Assembly (NCBI RefSeq): GCF_003144195.1
Contig: NW_020289996.1
Span: forward strand, 559,419 to 623,418
Length of the DNA: 64,000 bases
Direction: 5' to 3'
Source: Ceraceosorus guamensis
Lineage: Eukaryota > Basidiomycota > Exobasidiomycetes > Ceraceosorales > Ceraceosoraceae
Every line of letters begins with the position of its first letter. Within the stretch, counting starts at the first letter, position 1. Position numbers and translations under genes: made by a program. The notes beneath the pieces are model-generated. The model did not search any database and was not told where the DNA came from. It was given only the letters and a program-made list of their open reading frames with translations. Below, piece after piece: positions 10,789 through 25,610 of this stretch.

Positions 10789-13700
10789 ATGGCCAATGAC
10801 CGCCATCACCATCACGACCCTCGAATCGGCTCCCTACCACTTCTTCTGAGCGTTTCACACTCAAATGAGGCGGCGATCAAACTTGCGGAAGTCTACCGAG
10901 CACAGATTAATCTAGCGCTCATGTGCTCGCAACACATTTCGCCTGATTTGGACCGGCTCTCGCTCTACGGTCCACAGGAACAAGCTCTGAGCGCGGATCA
11001 GAATGTTGGCGCGAGCCGGAGCGGCGGAGCGATCTCGGAATGGCATTTAGACTGCACTCGGTCACGCGACACGAGATCCAGGTCGAACGCTGCGCCCACA
11101 CCCATCTCTCAACCTTCGTCCCGCATCCAAGCACAAGGCGGGAGCTTCTCAAGCCATATCGAGACATCATCGATTAGGGATGCGAGCGGGTCGAGGCATT
11201 GGAACAAGTCGCATCCCAGCCTTCTGGCGTGCTCCCTCTCTAGCAACGAACCTCTCTCCTCTCTCTCGTCGCCATCGGAGCCCGGAGCAAGCTTTGCAGC
11301 TAGCGGTCCTTCGGTTCTTACACAAAGCCTTTCATCTGGCATTGCTCGCCAGAGACCACCCTTGCAGGACCAATCGGCTTTGCGCTCACCTACAAAGGAA
11401 ACTACCGAGGAAGGGAGCATGGCCGAGTCTGGTCTGGAGCCGAGATTGTTGCACACAATCTCTCATGATTCGACCTCGGTGCTGAGCTTGGCAGTGGATG
11501 AGCAGAGCGGACTGGTGTTTAGCGGCAGCCAGGCAGAGGACATATACGTGAGTGTGCGGCGAATGGAGATACGCAAGGTGATGGAGGCATTGATTGGCGA
11601 GCATATTTCCTTCCTCAGGTCTGGGATTTGAGTACTTTCCAAGAGAAGACGAGACTAGAGGGTCACACTGCATCGGTGCTTGCGCTCGAGTTGTGTCCGG
11701 AGAAATCTTGGCTCTTTTCGGCTTCGGGAGACAGCACTGTGCGGATCTGGGACACGAAGACGCTCTCTCCCCTTTGCGTCATACATCCTGCTGATGACCG
11801 GGTTGGAGATATTTTCGCGCGTGAGTGGGAGGCTCACGAAGAGTGGGCGGTGCAGCGCTCCCTACTTCTACTACTGACGATGCGTACCTTGTGGCTAGTG
11901 AAATGGTGCTCGGAGCTGCAGACCCTGTATTTTGGTTGCCAGAACACTAGCCTTCAGGTTAGTGAAGCGAGGCTATGCGAGCCGTGTCCACGAAGTCGTG
12001 ACCCAGAGATCTGACCAGATCGACATTTTTTTCCCAAACGCAGTGGATTACCCTGACTTCGATCACTTCTGCAATCAGCCAAGACGAAGTGCGAGCAGTG
12101 CCCATAGTGCGACCGCACAAGTTCTTTGATTCCGGACCGCACGCGGGAAGTCAAACACGTCTGAGCACGAGCTTGAGCCGAAGTGCCAGCGGGAGGTCTA
12201 CTCCTGCCGCAGGTTGGCCCAGAGGCAGTGCAAGGGGAGCAGGCTTTTCCACACCACCACTGGACTACTCGCCTGTGCTTCCTAGTGCAAGAACGCCAGG
12301 TGATCGTGCAGGCGTATCCTTGCCTTTTCAAGTCGGCGAGGCGGAAGATGGCTTCAACTTTGCTCCTGATTCGCCTGCGCAAACGCCTTTGCCTGGTCCG
12401 GAAGAGAGTGATAGAGTGAGGAGGTTGCAAGTGGAGCAGCGACATATGGTCTCTTCGGCGCACAGCGGATACATTTACGCCCTCGACTTGCTTCAGAAAC
12501 CGGATCGGCACCTTGACGGAGGAGGTCAGCGAAGGGGAGGGTCTAAACACATGCTTGTCAGTGGTTCTGGAGATGAGGACATCAAGCTTTGGTCGTGCAC
12601 GCCAGACGGTCTGACTCAAGAGGCAGTGCTACATCATAGTGACAATGGAGTCTTGGCATTGGCGTCGTGGGGTAGCTGCACGCTTTTTGCTGGCCTGCAA
12701 GGAGGCGACATTGAGGTGTGGGATGTCGAGACTGGGCGCGTTGTCCGGACATTGCACGCTCACGACGACGATGTGCTAGCTCTAGTTACAGTGGGCAGCA
12801 TCGCAGACGAAGATACTTGCATCCTCTACTCGGCCAGCGCTGACGGTCGAATTCGAAGATGGGACGCTAGCTTCAAGTGCACCGCCGACTGGGTTGCCCA
12901 CAACGGCATTGTGCTCTCGATCGCTTCCTTGCCGCAGGCTGTTGGTAATCAGGGGAACATAGTCTTGACGGGAGCTTCCGACGATCGAATCAAGGTCTGG
13001 GACTTGCTCTTTAGCCCTGGCACATTGGAAAAGCATTCCCGGCCAACGGCAGGGCCTTCTTCTCTTGGCACCGCAGATCCCATGATTAGCGCCCTCGCCC
13101 AATTCGTCGCCTTCAAATCGGTCTCTGCCAACGAGAATCTGCGGGAAGATTGTCGCCAGTGCGCGCACTGGCTGAAGAATCACCTCACGGATTTGGGAGC
13201 AGAGACGGCTTTGCTGCCGGGCGCTGAAGGCCACAATCCGCTCGTATTGGCAACGTTCAGGGCCAACAAATCCAGACTTGCTCCACGCAAGCGAGTTGTT
13301 GCCTATGCTCATTACGATGTCATTACTCCTGGACCGTGCGAAAGCTGGTCGAATAGTCCTTGGTCGCTGACGGGCAGAGACGGATATCTGCATGCCAGAG
13401 GAGTCAGCGACAACAAGGGTCCTTGCTTAGCTATCGCATACGCCGCTGCGGAATTGGCAAAAGAAGGTACGCTTGGCGCAGACGTTACTCTCGTCGTCGA
13501 GGGCGAGGAAGAAGCTGGAGGTTGTGGCTTTACGGAGGCGATCAGAGCTGCCAAAGAACAGATCGGCCCGGTGGTGAGTCTCAAGATCGACACGCGCCGA
13601 TCATGTCAGTCATTGCTCAAAGATTCGTCTTGTTCTGTGCGCAGGACGTCATTCTTCTGTCGAATTCCTACTGGCTGGGGGAAGACACGCCTTGCCTCAC

Positions 13701-14677
13701 CGTCGGCTTGCGCGGCGTCGTACAGGCCGATCTCGAAGTCAGGAGCGACTTTCAGGATCGTCATTCTGGAGTAGACGGCGGCGCAGTGCGGGAGCCGATG
13801 ATCGACGTAAGTCTTCGAGTCTTTCGTCGGCCATCTTTTCATCACAGCTGAGCGTCGTGCTGCTCGAACTCCCGCACTCGGCAGATGATCAAACTCTTGG
13901 CAAGTTTGACAGAGGGCGAGCGTGTCTTGTTGCCCACTTTCTACGACTCTGTGCGGCCAATCACGCCAGCAGAACGGGCGATGTATGCGCAGATTGCGCA
14001 GATGAAGCATAGTCGAGCCAGCGGCCAGACAGTAGAGGCTTTGATGGCTCGATGGAGGCTCCCTAGCCTTTCCGTGCACCGCATCTCGGTCAGCTCTGGT
14101 TCTGGCAGTGGAAATGCTACCGTAATCCCCAGCACCGTGACCGCTGCTGTCAGTCTTCGACTGGTACCGGATCAGGATCTGGATGTGATCACGGACACTC
14201 TGATAGCGCATGTGAGCGCGCATTTCGGGAAGCTTGCCAGTCCCAATCGCATCGGCGTGAGTTGCGCCCTCTTCGAAATGTGCACAACGATCGTGAATTC
14301 AGTGTAGCCCCCTGCTGACAGGATTGCCCGTACCTTCATCGCCCCCCAAAATTTGTTGTCGCGATCAGGTTTACATCAAGCATCGCGCAGATTGGTGGCT
14401 AGGCGAAGACAGCGCCTACTCCACCGCTTTGGCCTCAGCCGTGCAGTCCGAATGGGGACAAGCGCCGGTGTCGATACGAGAAGGAGGATCCATTCCAAGT
14501 CTGGCCATACTGGAAAAAGAGCTAGAAGCTCCAGCGGTCCATCTACCCATGGGACAAGCCTCAGACAGAGCTCATCTGGCTGATGAGAGGCTACGACTTG
14601 TCAACTTGCTCAAGGGCAAATCGGTCGTCAAGCGCTGGCTCGCATCTTCAGCCATTTCCAACGCGTCTCAGAGATGA
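10789..14677 (+). CDS. DUG2: Dug2-type glutathione-degradation protein: WD40 repeats fused to an M20 metallopeptidase
   Basis: Exons 10789-11547, 11619-11820, 11899-11957, 12044-13573, 13645-13806, 13885-14256 and 14369-14677 join to 1130 residues. The first 220 residues are Ser-rich and disordered, with a His run (RHHHH) just after the start. WD40 repeats run from about 225 to 680 (VWDLSTFQEK, STVRIWDTKTL, GDIEVWDVETG, DRIKVWDLLFS). The peptidase M20 domain covers about 687-1130, with YAHYDVI near 760, GVSDNKGP near 795, EGEEEAGG near 827 and DRHSGVDGG. In yeast Dug2 this same fusion works with the amidotransferase Dug3 in the gamma-glutamyl-transpeptidase-independent breakdown of cytosolic glutathione. 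The last intron uses GATCAG at 14368, the only nearby acceptor that keeps frame. The exact start is uncertain; 10921 is a later in-frame ATG. Longer than yeast Dug2 (878 aa) because of disordered inserts. Confidence 0.9.
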
Positions 14678-15733
14678 GGGCGAAGGACAGGTTGTTCCTA
14701 AGAGGGACAACGTGCCAAAATCACGACGCCTCGCTGTCTCTCGACGACTGGGTTGGCAAGCACGCTCTTGACCCCCGCTTTCGAGCCTCGAGTCTTTCAG
14801 AGCCCTTCGTCGGGCCAAAAGCGTTTGTTTACTTACCACCTTGTACTCTATCTGCATCACGCGCTAGTCGCAATTGCCCTTTCCCTACCATCACGCGATG
14901 CCTGACTCTCATCCATCTCTGCCCGATCCGCGCCCTAGGGCGCGCACAGCACCCTTGGGCATTCGCAGTGAACGGCGAATTAGCAGCCTGCTTGGTCACT
15001 CGAGTGAAGCAAGATGGTCGCACACGAGATACCTTCACCACAACTTCGAAATTCCCGCTTCTCATCTGAGCCACACTTTTTATCAGCACTTCATCGCCGC
15101 GGCACGGGCAGGGCCAGCCAGCCTGCCCCGCACAAATTCGAGACAGCACAAGAGACCGAAGAAATGCGCCCCATCACTCAGACTTCGGAACTTTTATCAA
15201 CAAGCGCAAGATGGATGATGGTAGGTAGTATTGCGCCTAGTCTCTCATTCCAAAGTAAAAGCGAAGAGCTTTCGTGGGAGACGATTCGGATGTAAATCAG
15301 CACGACAGCTCGACGATCAAGAGAGCAAGAGAGAAGGACGAGTGCGGGAAAGAGTCGTCTGTGTGCGTGGGCAAAGGGGAGTGGGGAGACCACCGAGCAC
15401 AAAGCGCCGTTCGAGAATTGGCCCAGACGACTTTGTTTGTGGATGATTCGACGAGGATGACGAGGGACCGAGACTGCGCTGTATGGAGCGTCGGAAAGGA
15501 TGGGCTTCTTGCTCAAAGACGAGCGGTTTCAGTCTCCTTATGCGACGGAACGTTGTATATTTGTGAGAAAAAGGATACGATCGAATGAGGGTGTGCACGT
15601 ACACAAGGACATCGAGAGACGAGGACAGAGCCAGGAAAAGGAACAGCGGGAGACGAGAGAGCTAGGAGCGTCACTCGCGATAGTGTACTTCGGCCGCACT
15701 TTATCATCCACGGGCAATGAGCGCATGAACGTC
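14678..15733. other. Convergent intergenic region, 1.06 kb
   Basis: Between the 3' ends of DUG2 (+) and the Gln-rich gene (-). Apart from likely UTRs I see nothing supported. The stretch 15296-15480 is purine-rich on the plus strand. Confidence 0.55.
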
Positions 15734-17240
15734 TTAGGCGACCGAGACGACACGCTGACTGAAGCTGGCGGCGCGAGGGCTAGCGCAGAGACGGCTCATG
15801 GCTTCCTTGCGGGTGCGCGCCGAAATCCTCGAGGCGAAGTTGACTGGCTGGAAGTCGGTTGGAGGTCCGCGTGGCTGACGAGCTGGCTGGGTAGGAGCAG
15901 CCAGACCGCCATTGCTGCCGCTACCTGAGTTGCTCATAGCGACGCTCTTGGCCTCAGCAGTGAAGTTGCGAGAGCGAGGAGCGGCGGTCAACGAGATGGC
16001 ACGGGGAACGCTTGGAACCGACTTGCTCTGCTTGTCCACGACCGCACCGTAACGAGCAGTCATGGCAGCAGCAGCAGCTTGAACCTTGTCGAGCGTGGCA
16101 CCGTCGCGAACATCCTCGTCACTCGTGTCTGGCGTGTGGACATCGGACGCAGAGCCATTCGCGCTGATTTCGCTCGCGGAATCGTCGACGACGATTGAAG
16201 GGTTAGAGGCATTGCTGGCACCGGTAGCGCGCTGACGCCACGATGAGGCAGCGTCGGCGTGGCTTGGCTGACGCGGACGAGCGCCGTTCTTGTCGGATGG
16301 CGATCCCGCACGGTTGAGCTGTTGGGCAGCGCGCATGGGAGGCGAAGCCGTCTGTCCGAGACCAAGAGCAGCCTGCTGTTGCTGCTGAGCAGCATAGTGC
16401 ATCTGGATGTACTGGAGACGCTGCATGAGCTCAGCTTCAGCTTGAGCTTGGTCCTGGTCCTGCTGCTGGTTGCGCTGCTGCTGCTCGAGCAGTTGAGTGT
16501 AGGCTTGCTGAGTCTGACGGTTGCGCAGGTTGGCCTGGATCGTGGCTTGAGCGGCCTGACGCTGCTCGGCAGCGCTCGACTGCAGCTGCTGAGCCTGAAC
16601 TTGCTCCGCGAGAGCGGCCAGCTGAGCCTGACGTTCGTACTCGGCGTGGATCTGAGCGAGAAGCAAGCGCTGCTGCTGCTGTGGGCTGTTGGCAGCCTGA
16701 GAGCGGAGCTGCTCGAGCTGTAGCGAGCGCGTGTGTCAAGTCAGCGAAAGCCTGTCAAGTGCTGTCAGAGAGAGAGAGACTTACCTGAGCGATAGCTGCC
16801 TGTTGTTGACGACGAATCTCCTCCTGTTGCTGGTGTTGACGAACGAGAGCCTCGTACGCCTGCTGCTGAGCGTTGTAGTGTTGCTGTGGCTGTCCCTGGG
16901 CCGCACCGTAAAGTGCAGCGAGGCTGTTCTGGTTCTGCAGAGCCATGGCTTGCTGCACGCGAAGTGCAGCGAAGTGAGCCTCCAAAAGCTGTTGCTGACC
17001 TTCAGCACCATTGTTCTGAGGTGGGGTTTGCTCGCGCTGGGGCGAGTTCACGCGCTGGCCAGGGGTAAAGACCGCAGCGTTAGCCTTGAGCGTGTTCGGC
17101 GAGCCGGCTTTGGAACCATCTTGAGTTGAGACGGGCGACGTGCTCTGCTGAGCCTGGAACATGCCATCCTCAACGGCAGAAGGCGAGCTCGATCGGGGGC
17201 CTCCAGTGCGAAGACCGGCGAGGAGCTGAGCGCGAGACAT
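15734..17240 (-). CDS. Gln-rich coiled-coil / disordered protein, unknown
   Basis: Two exons, 16785-17240 and 15734-16717, join in phase 0 to 479 residues. It starts MSRAQLLAGLRTGGPRSSSP. Residues about 75-290 are dominated by Gln, Ala, Leu and Glu with heptad-like spacing (LLEAHFAALRVQQAMALQNQ; QIHAEYERQAQLAALAEQVQ), consistent with long helical coiled coil. A Ser/Asp-rich segment (SEISANGSASDVHTPDTSDED) follows. The C-terminal 60 residues are quite different: GPPTDFQPVNFASRISARTR then KEAMSRLCASPRAASF, a dense, less repetitive block that looks like a conserved short motif. No enzyme domain is visible. A regulatory or scaffolding role, for example in transcription or mRNA metabolism, is only a guess from composition. 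The CAG-rich coding makes the opposite strand look Leu-rich, which is an artefact. Confidence 0.8.
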
Positions 17241-18109
17241 CCTGGTTTGTAAGTCGGCTGGGTTTCAGGAAGGTGGGGATGATGGAGTGGGGCTAGTCGA
17301 ACGATTGGTTCGAACAAGGAGCGCAAGTAGCTTGACAGCAGATGCACGTGGTGATTTGAAGGCGAGCAGACTCCACTGAGTCAATCGGCGAAGCTTGCTA
17401 AAGGAACTCGATGTGAGTTCCCGTTGGTATTGGAGAGTTGCTGTTGATTGCTTGTGCTCGTTGAGCGTTGTCCTTTCAAAGGCGAAAGCTGATTGAGCGG
17501 ATGCTTGAGGATGCGCTGTATGCTCAAGCGAATTGTTGGTTGTGTTCGAGTGCAAAAAGAAGAGGAGATCAAAGAGGTTGCGGTGCGATTGATGTTTGGT
17601 GTTGGTTTGTTGGCTTTTGGCGGATGAATTCGGTCTGCTTGAGAAAATTAATGGGGCTTTCGACACGAAAAGGGAGGCTCGCTGTGGGGTGGACAGTGTC
17701 GAGTGCTGGCTTTGCGTGGATCAGTGCAAGGTTCGATTGATGTCAAGCTGAGCGCACAGCGCTGGCGATGGACGTCGATCGAGGTGTTTGGTTGAAGTCT
17801 GAAGTTGAGATCCCAGCCTATCTGAGCGCGGAGCTCTCCAAGCTTTGCGTGGTGAGCTGTTGCGGGTCACCTGTTGCGCGCGCGAGACGAGCCGCGGCTG
17901 GTGAGCGAGATTGACTGCGATGGAGGAGACGGAGGATCGAAGGCGAGGCGGACAGGTTGACGGTAGACTTTGGGAGACACGAGCCTGAGGATGAGACAGG
18001 ATCGGATGACGACCGAATCTAGCCCCAGTCTGTTCGTTTATGAAGGGTGGAGAAAGAGGCAGGCAGACAGACCGTCGCTTTGAGCACAACGGGAAGGTCG
18101 GGGTGAGCG

Positions 18110-18145
18110 AAGAGAGAGAGAGAGAGACAGAGAGACAGAGACGAA
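18110..18145 (+). repeat. GA-rich simple repeat
   Basis: A run of AGAGAG units grading into AGACAG units, about 36 nt. It lies about 0.9 kb upstream of the Gln-rich gene start. Confidence 0.9.
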
Positions 18146-18480
18146 GACAGAAAGACGAAAAGGCAGACGGGAATCAGTGAGACGGTGGTGAGAGACGATG
18201 GGCGGTGAATAGGTTCATTGATTGCCTTTTACCACGGCGTTGCGCGGCGCGCCCGCAAAAGCAGCTCTTGTGCGGCAGCCAGGCGAGAGCCGTGTGATCG
18301 CGGCGGCGCGGATACCCGCCAGCGAAGGCCAGGGCACTTGGTGGCGGGCTGCTGCGTGCGCATGGCTGCGCGTTGCGCCCAACCGTGTGCTTCGCTCCAT
18401 CCCGTGCCAGATGCGCTGTCCTAGCTGTGGGCGCGCTTGCATGGGGTGGCGGCACGTCTGCTACGCAGTCACGAGTCAAA

Positions 18481-18508
18481 TCCATGCATGCATCCATGCA
18501 TGCATCCA
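18481..18508 (+). repeat. Two tandem copies of a 12-nt unit TCCATGCATGCA
   Basis: Two adjacent units, the second diverging after its last ATGCATC. The unit contains the palindrome ATGCAT, so each copy could also be a protein-binding site. Confidence 0.7.
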
Positions 18509-21034
18509 CTCTTTGACTGGTCCGTCGCTGGAGAAGGACTTCTTCAGGCTTGCACATCGCGCGTGTTGACTGACACGCTGCGTCCCGAAGCGGCGCTGGA
18601 TCACCCATCACATGCCATGCAGCAGCAGCAGCTAGAGAACCCGCGACGCAAGGGTGAATATGCGCGTGCATGCGCGCTTCTGGACAGTCAAAGTGCTATC
18701 GTGACTCTGCGAATGGAGCCTGGAGAGCTTGGATGAAATCTACATGCATGAACGGTCGACGCGTGTATATGCGCCATTGATTGATGACTGCTCCCGCGGC
18801 ACGCTTGAAGTCCTCGCCTCGTTCCAGATCACGCACATTTCCTGCACTCGACTTGGGGGGGTCCGCCGCCCGTCTCTCATAAGGTTCCCCTGCGCGCTGT
18901 GCTCCTGCTGCGCCTTTCGAGTCGTCGTCGCCTTTGCCCCTGAGCCGCTGGAACAGTCTCACGTCAAACCGGGAGCACGATGCATGACAACACGCGGCGC
19001 CTCATTTGCCGCACATCGGCGCAGTGCGCTCCAAGACAACATCAGCTGCTCATCTGTCTGGATCATCGAGCTTGACTCAAGACTACCAATTCTTAATCTT
19101 GGAATTGAAATTTGATTGACTTTGACAGGGGGCTTCCAGATATCAGGATTAGCCCATGCAGATAAATGAAGCCAAAATACCTCACTTGGATTATCACTTT
19201 GACTCATCAGACTTGAGCATGTTGCTGCGCCGCTGTCGCATCAAAATTGAAACCCAACTTCCGCGACATTATGCATGTGCTGTGAGCTCGACGCTCGCTA
19301 GTTTTCGTGCTGAAGCTTGCGGGTAATAAGTCTTGAGTGACTCTTCTAATTTTGATTCAATATTCGAGAGTCAGCATTCATTCAGTGATTCTCATTGCCT
19401 CATCGAGGCTTGAGGGATTCAAGAACATCGCAGATTCTTGATTCTTGATTTAGAAGTATGCTCTGCACGCGTGCTTGCGCATTCAACGTGGATAGTCGAG
19501 GCAGCGCATCAACATGTGATTCAAGATCGCTAGCCGGGCTTGCTCGGTGTACATCGAGCCGATCTCACTCTTGACTCAGACTGAAGCTTGATGAAGCTTA
19601 TTTGTGTGTCGTTTGTAAATTCGAGATTCAAATTCAAGATTGCTATGCCAAGTGAGACCTATGGGTGGCAGTCATGCAGCTTTGAAGTCTCGACTAAGTC
19701 GTTGCGCTTATGCCTTGCGTCTGCTTTTGTACTTTGTGGGGATGAACGCTGGTCATTCACAACTGTGGATTGTGATTGCTTGGCTGAACATTCCGCAAAA
19801 CAACTCATCCTTCACAGATGAAGCTTGTCATAGCGAGCAATTTTGTTTCTGTAAGCGTACAAGCATCTAGCGACAGACCCAGCTGAACGCTGCTCGACAG
19901 AGCTATGCATGGAAGCTTCGCGATTGGCAGTGTTGTCTCGAAGTGTATGCCTCGGGAGTTTCAGTCATCGACCACAATCTGCTGGGACTACTATTCTCAG
20001 CCAAGTCTCGAATGCATGCGGTCCGCCCAGGGCGCTTCCGAGAACGAACATTTCGCTCGTTGTGACCTCATCTGATGCGACCACAAAGATGCGAACCATT
20101 CTGGATTAGGTCGCCAGCTGTGAGCGCGACCGAAGGACTTGGCAAAATCCAAAAAAGAAACACAAAAAAGTTACGAGTGCAGCATGCACGGGTCCTCCAT
20201 GTCGGCCTTCATCTGGAGGGTGCGATTGAACCCGTGGGCGCGCTTTAGCGGAAGCAACTGCAGCTATGAGCCGCAGTGAAGGCCTGCAAGGAGGTTCTAA
20301 CAAAGTCAGACCACCTGCTAAAGTGCGGGTGCAGCGGAGGACCAAGGCGTTCTGTTGAGAGTCGCTAGTGTGAGCCTCGCATACAGAACCGCAAGCACGA
20401 GTTTGTGTGCGCGAATTCGTGGTCGCAAGATGTCTGGCGAGAACTGGTCAACTCCGTCCAAATTTGGACACGCAATCAAAATCAAAAGAGTCAAGATGAA
20501 GATGATCGAGCCTTGAAGCCTTGAAGATCAAGGACTTTGCATGTTCATGAGGCTCGATGGACCGCTATATCGACCTGCCCGCTGCTGCCCGTACAAGACC
20601 ACCGCATCCAAGCCTCTTTCTTTCCCGATGATGCGGTCACAACTTTCTGACTCAAAACTATCAATTGTATCACGTGACCGTCACACGCCGCGGCTGATTG
20701 GGTGTACGCCGAAAAGCACGCATGCTGCATGCAAGCTTTGACTCCACAACACCGTGCAGCACCGCTTTATCATGCAGCCATCAAAAGCTGGGCTCATGAC
20801 TTTCTAGAAAGACTTTGACCTCGGCAAGTGGTGCTCGTGTATTCATTCTTGGTTTGTTCGATCAGGTCCTCGAAAGACAGGTCGCTCTGCCCTCATTCGA
20901 GCCTGATCTTTCTCGGCCGCCAACAGCGGCTGCTAGATCTGTTCCGCTCGGCTCAAGCCCACGACGGCCCCACTACCACCCTTGCTCGCCGCCACTCCTG
21001 CGAAAGCAGGGCGAAAGCGCCTACCACTCTCAAC

Positions 21035-23828
<2,794 letters not shown>

Positions 23829-25603
23829 TTTGCTTCTACGAAACATCTCGGTCCCGTCCGCGATACACGATTCAAGTTTCAGTTGTTGTACAAAGTAACG
23901 CTTCGACCAATACGATTGCGTACTTAGAATCACAAATCACAACAAAATCATGCGGTTGCTCCTCCGACCTTGCCTCGCCCGGACGGAAAGCTTGGCTCTG
24001 ACACGTGACTCTTGAGTGGGGAACTCACGCTTGCAGCTGTGGTTGAGAAATTGTCGGAGGTGACAGCGCGTCTTCACGACTGGAATCATCCTCTCTCACT
24101 CAAGTCCATCCAAGCACCTTGTGGTCGACCCTGATATCCGCCGTGTAAGTCTCCGATGCTTACCTTTGATGATCAAGAGTCACTCTTCACGATGCAGACC
24201 TCATTGCTCCAAGCACATTAGCTAATCAACCTCGCCAAAAATTTCATGTAACGGTTCTTTTTGCGCTAGTCGAGCCTTGGGAAGCTTCGTTGTGAAGCAC
24301 AGGTGCAAATGAAGATCCCTTCTTTATGAAAAGGTTGCGCCTCTACAGATAGGTGCCGCGGCCGTTGCACATCCGCTCATTTTGCCAAACTTCGCCAAGC
24401 ACGGGGCGCTTTAGACCCCGCAGACAGCTGAGCAGATGTTCGTGGCTCAAGGGCAGCTTCCCAACACGAGCATCCTCGTTGCGCAAGTCTCTTGGCAAGA
24501 GAAGCTCCATGCGTAGTCCTCGGATCCATCAACTCAGAGGCGTTCTATTCTGTGCTTCGCATGTACCTGCGTAGGTTGCCGAGCCAGCCGATCGGAGCAG
24601 ATCCATCTCGCAGCGCTCGACCAAATAGCGCGATGCAGTCGTGAGTCATCGTGATTGTCTGTTTATGTTTAGATCAGGCGTGTGCAGCGACGCTCAGCGA
24701 GCAGTTCTGACGCAGGGTTACGCTGGCGGAAGGGCCGTCTTGCCACGCAGGGAGAGGGCGGCCCGTGCATTCCCTTCAGAAGCCCGGTTCCCTTGCAACG
24801 ACTTGTAGGCTTGATATGAGAGTCACGAGTGCACCACACGCAAAATGTACACACGCCTCGTCCGCAGCGCTCAGATATGAGGTCATTACCGCACGGCGGT
24901 CGAGCCTCTCCGCTCAATCGGGCGCCTCGATCGCGATGGGGGCCTGCGGCATCGGAGGGCTTCTGGTCTTTGGCCACGCACGCCGCACGCGCCTCCAACG
25001 TCTCGGCGAACTGTCCAGAGGTCTACGCCCAGACGCTGGCGAAATGTCTGGACGATGTCTCAGCGTACTGATGAAATGACGAGACTACATTGGGATAAGC
25101 TTCATTCCAGGCCCGATCGAGGGGACATGGAAGAAGCAAAGAACCGTGAGCCAGCTCGCAGCGCGATCAGATCTCTTCTGCACCCCGAGTACATCTATGT
25201 TCGGTCGTTGCCGTCAGGCTCGGGCTGGAGTCTCGCCAAGCAACATCCATCGACTGCACCTCGTCTGAAGAAGGGCGCGTGTGCAGCCGCTTCACAGTCC
25301 AAAATGAGGTCTTCGTCGCATCAAGTCGCCGTGTAAGAGACGTTCATAAGATTCCAGCACCTACCCCTAATCGCCTTGGTCGAACCGCTGATGGCATCAC
25401 CTTTGGGCTCCTTGGGTCTCTATACGGGTCTGCACGCTGCCAATTACGTGCCAAAAGCTGAGACCATAAGACTGCTGGACGGTTTTACCGTATAGATAGC
25501 GCCTTCTTTCCGGCTAGGGTGAAGTTTCGTCCTCTCGACAACGTATTCTCCAGCAATTACTTTCCAGTCGCTCGATGGCATTCTCGCATTTTCATCATCG
25601 ACA
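23829..25603. other. Intergenic, 1.8 kb, with possible degraded coding sequence
   Basis: No intact gene is seen. Between about 23949 and 24520 several short stretches in shifting frames read like protein (see findings), so an old gene remnant is possible. A further frame at about 25127-25336 begins MEEAKNREPARSAIRSL but has no family resemblance and no clear continuation. Confidence 0.45.
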
Positions 25604-25610
25604 ATGGTAG
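25575..25610 (+). promoter_or_regulatory. Upstream ORF overlapping the kinase start codon
   Basis: An ATG at 25575 opens an 11-codon frame (MAFSHFHHRQW) ending TAG at 25608-25610, which overlaps the kinase ATG at 25604 in another frame. Ribosomes using it would finish past the main start, so it should lower translation or require leaky scanning. Visible directly; the effect is inference, and it counts only if the transcript starts upstream of 25575. Confidence 0.55.

Larger units (their letters stand above)
17241..21034. other. Long gene-poor region, 3.8 kb
   Basis: Divergent interval between the Gln-rich gene (-) and GCN5 (+). Short open frames exist on both strands but none has protein-like composition plus splice support. 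It holds GA-rich and ATGC-type simple repeats (listed separately) and, at about 19080-19640, an AT-richer stretch with repeated ATTCTTGATT-type motifs. Long upstream leaders or non-coding RNAs are possible. Confidence 0.55.

Noticed and set aside
16259-16723. Leu-rich plus-strand frame resembling a membrane protein
   Set aside because: Complement of the CAG-rich coding of the Gln-rich protein.
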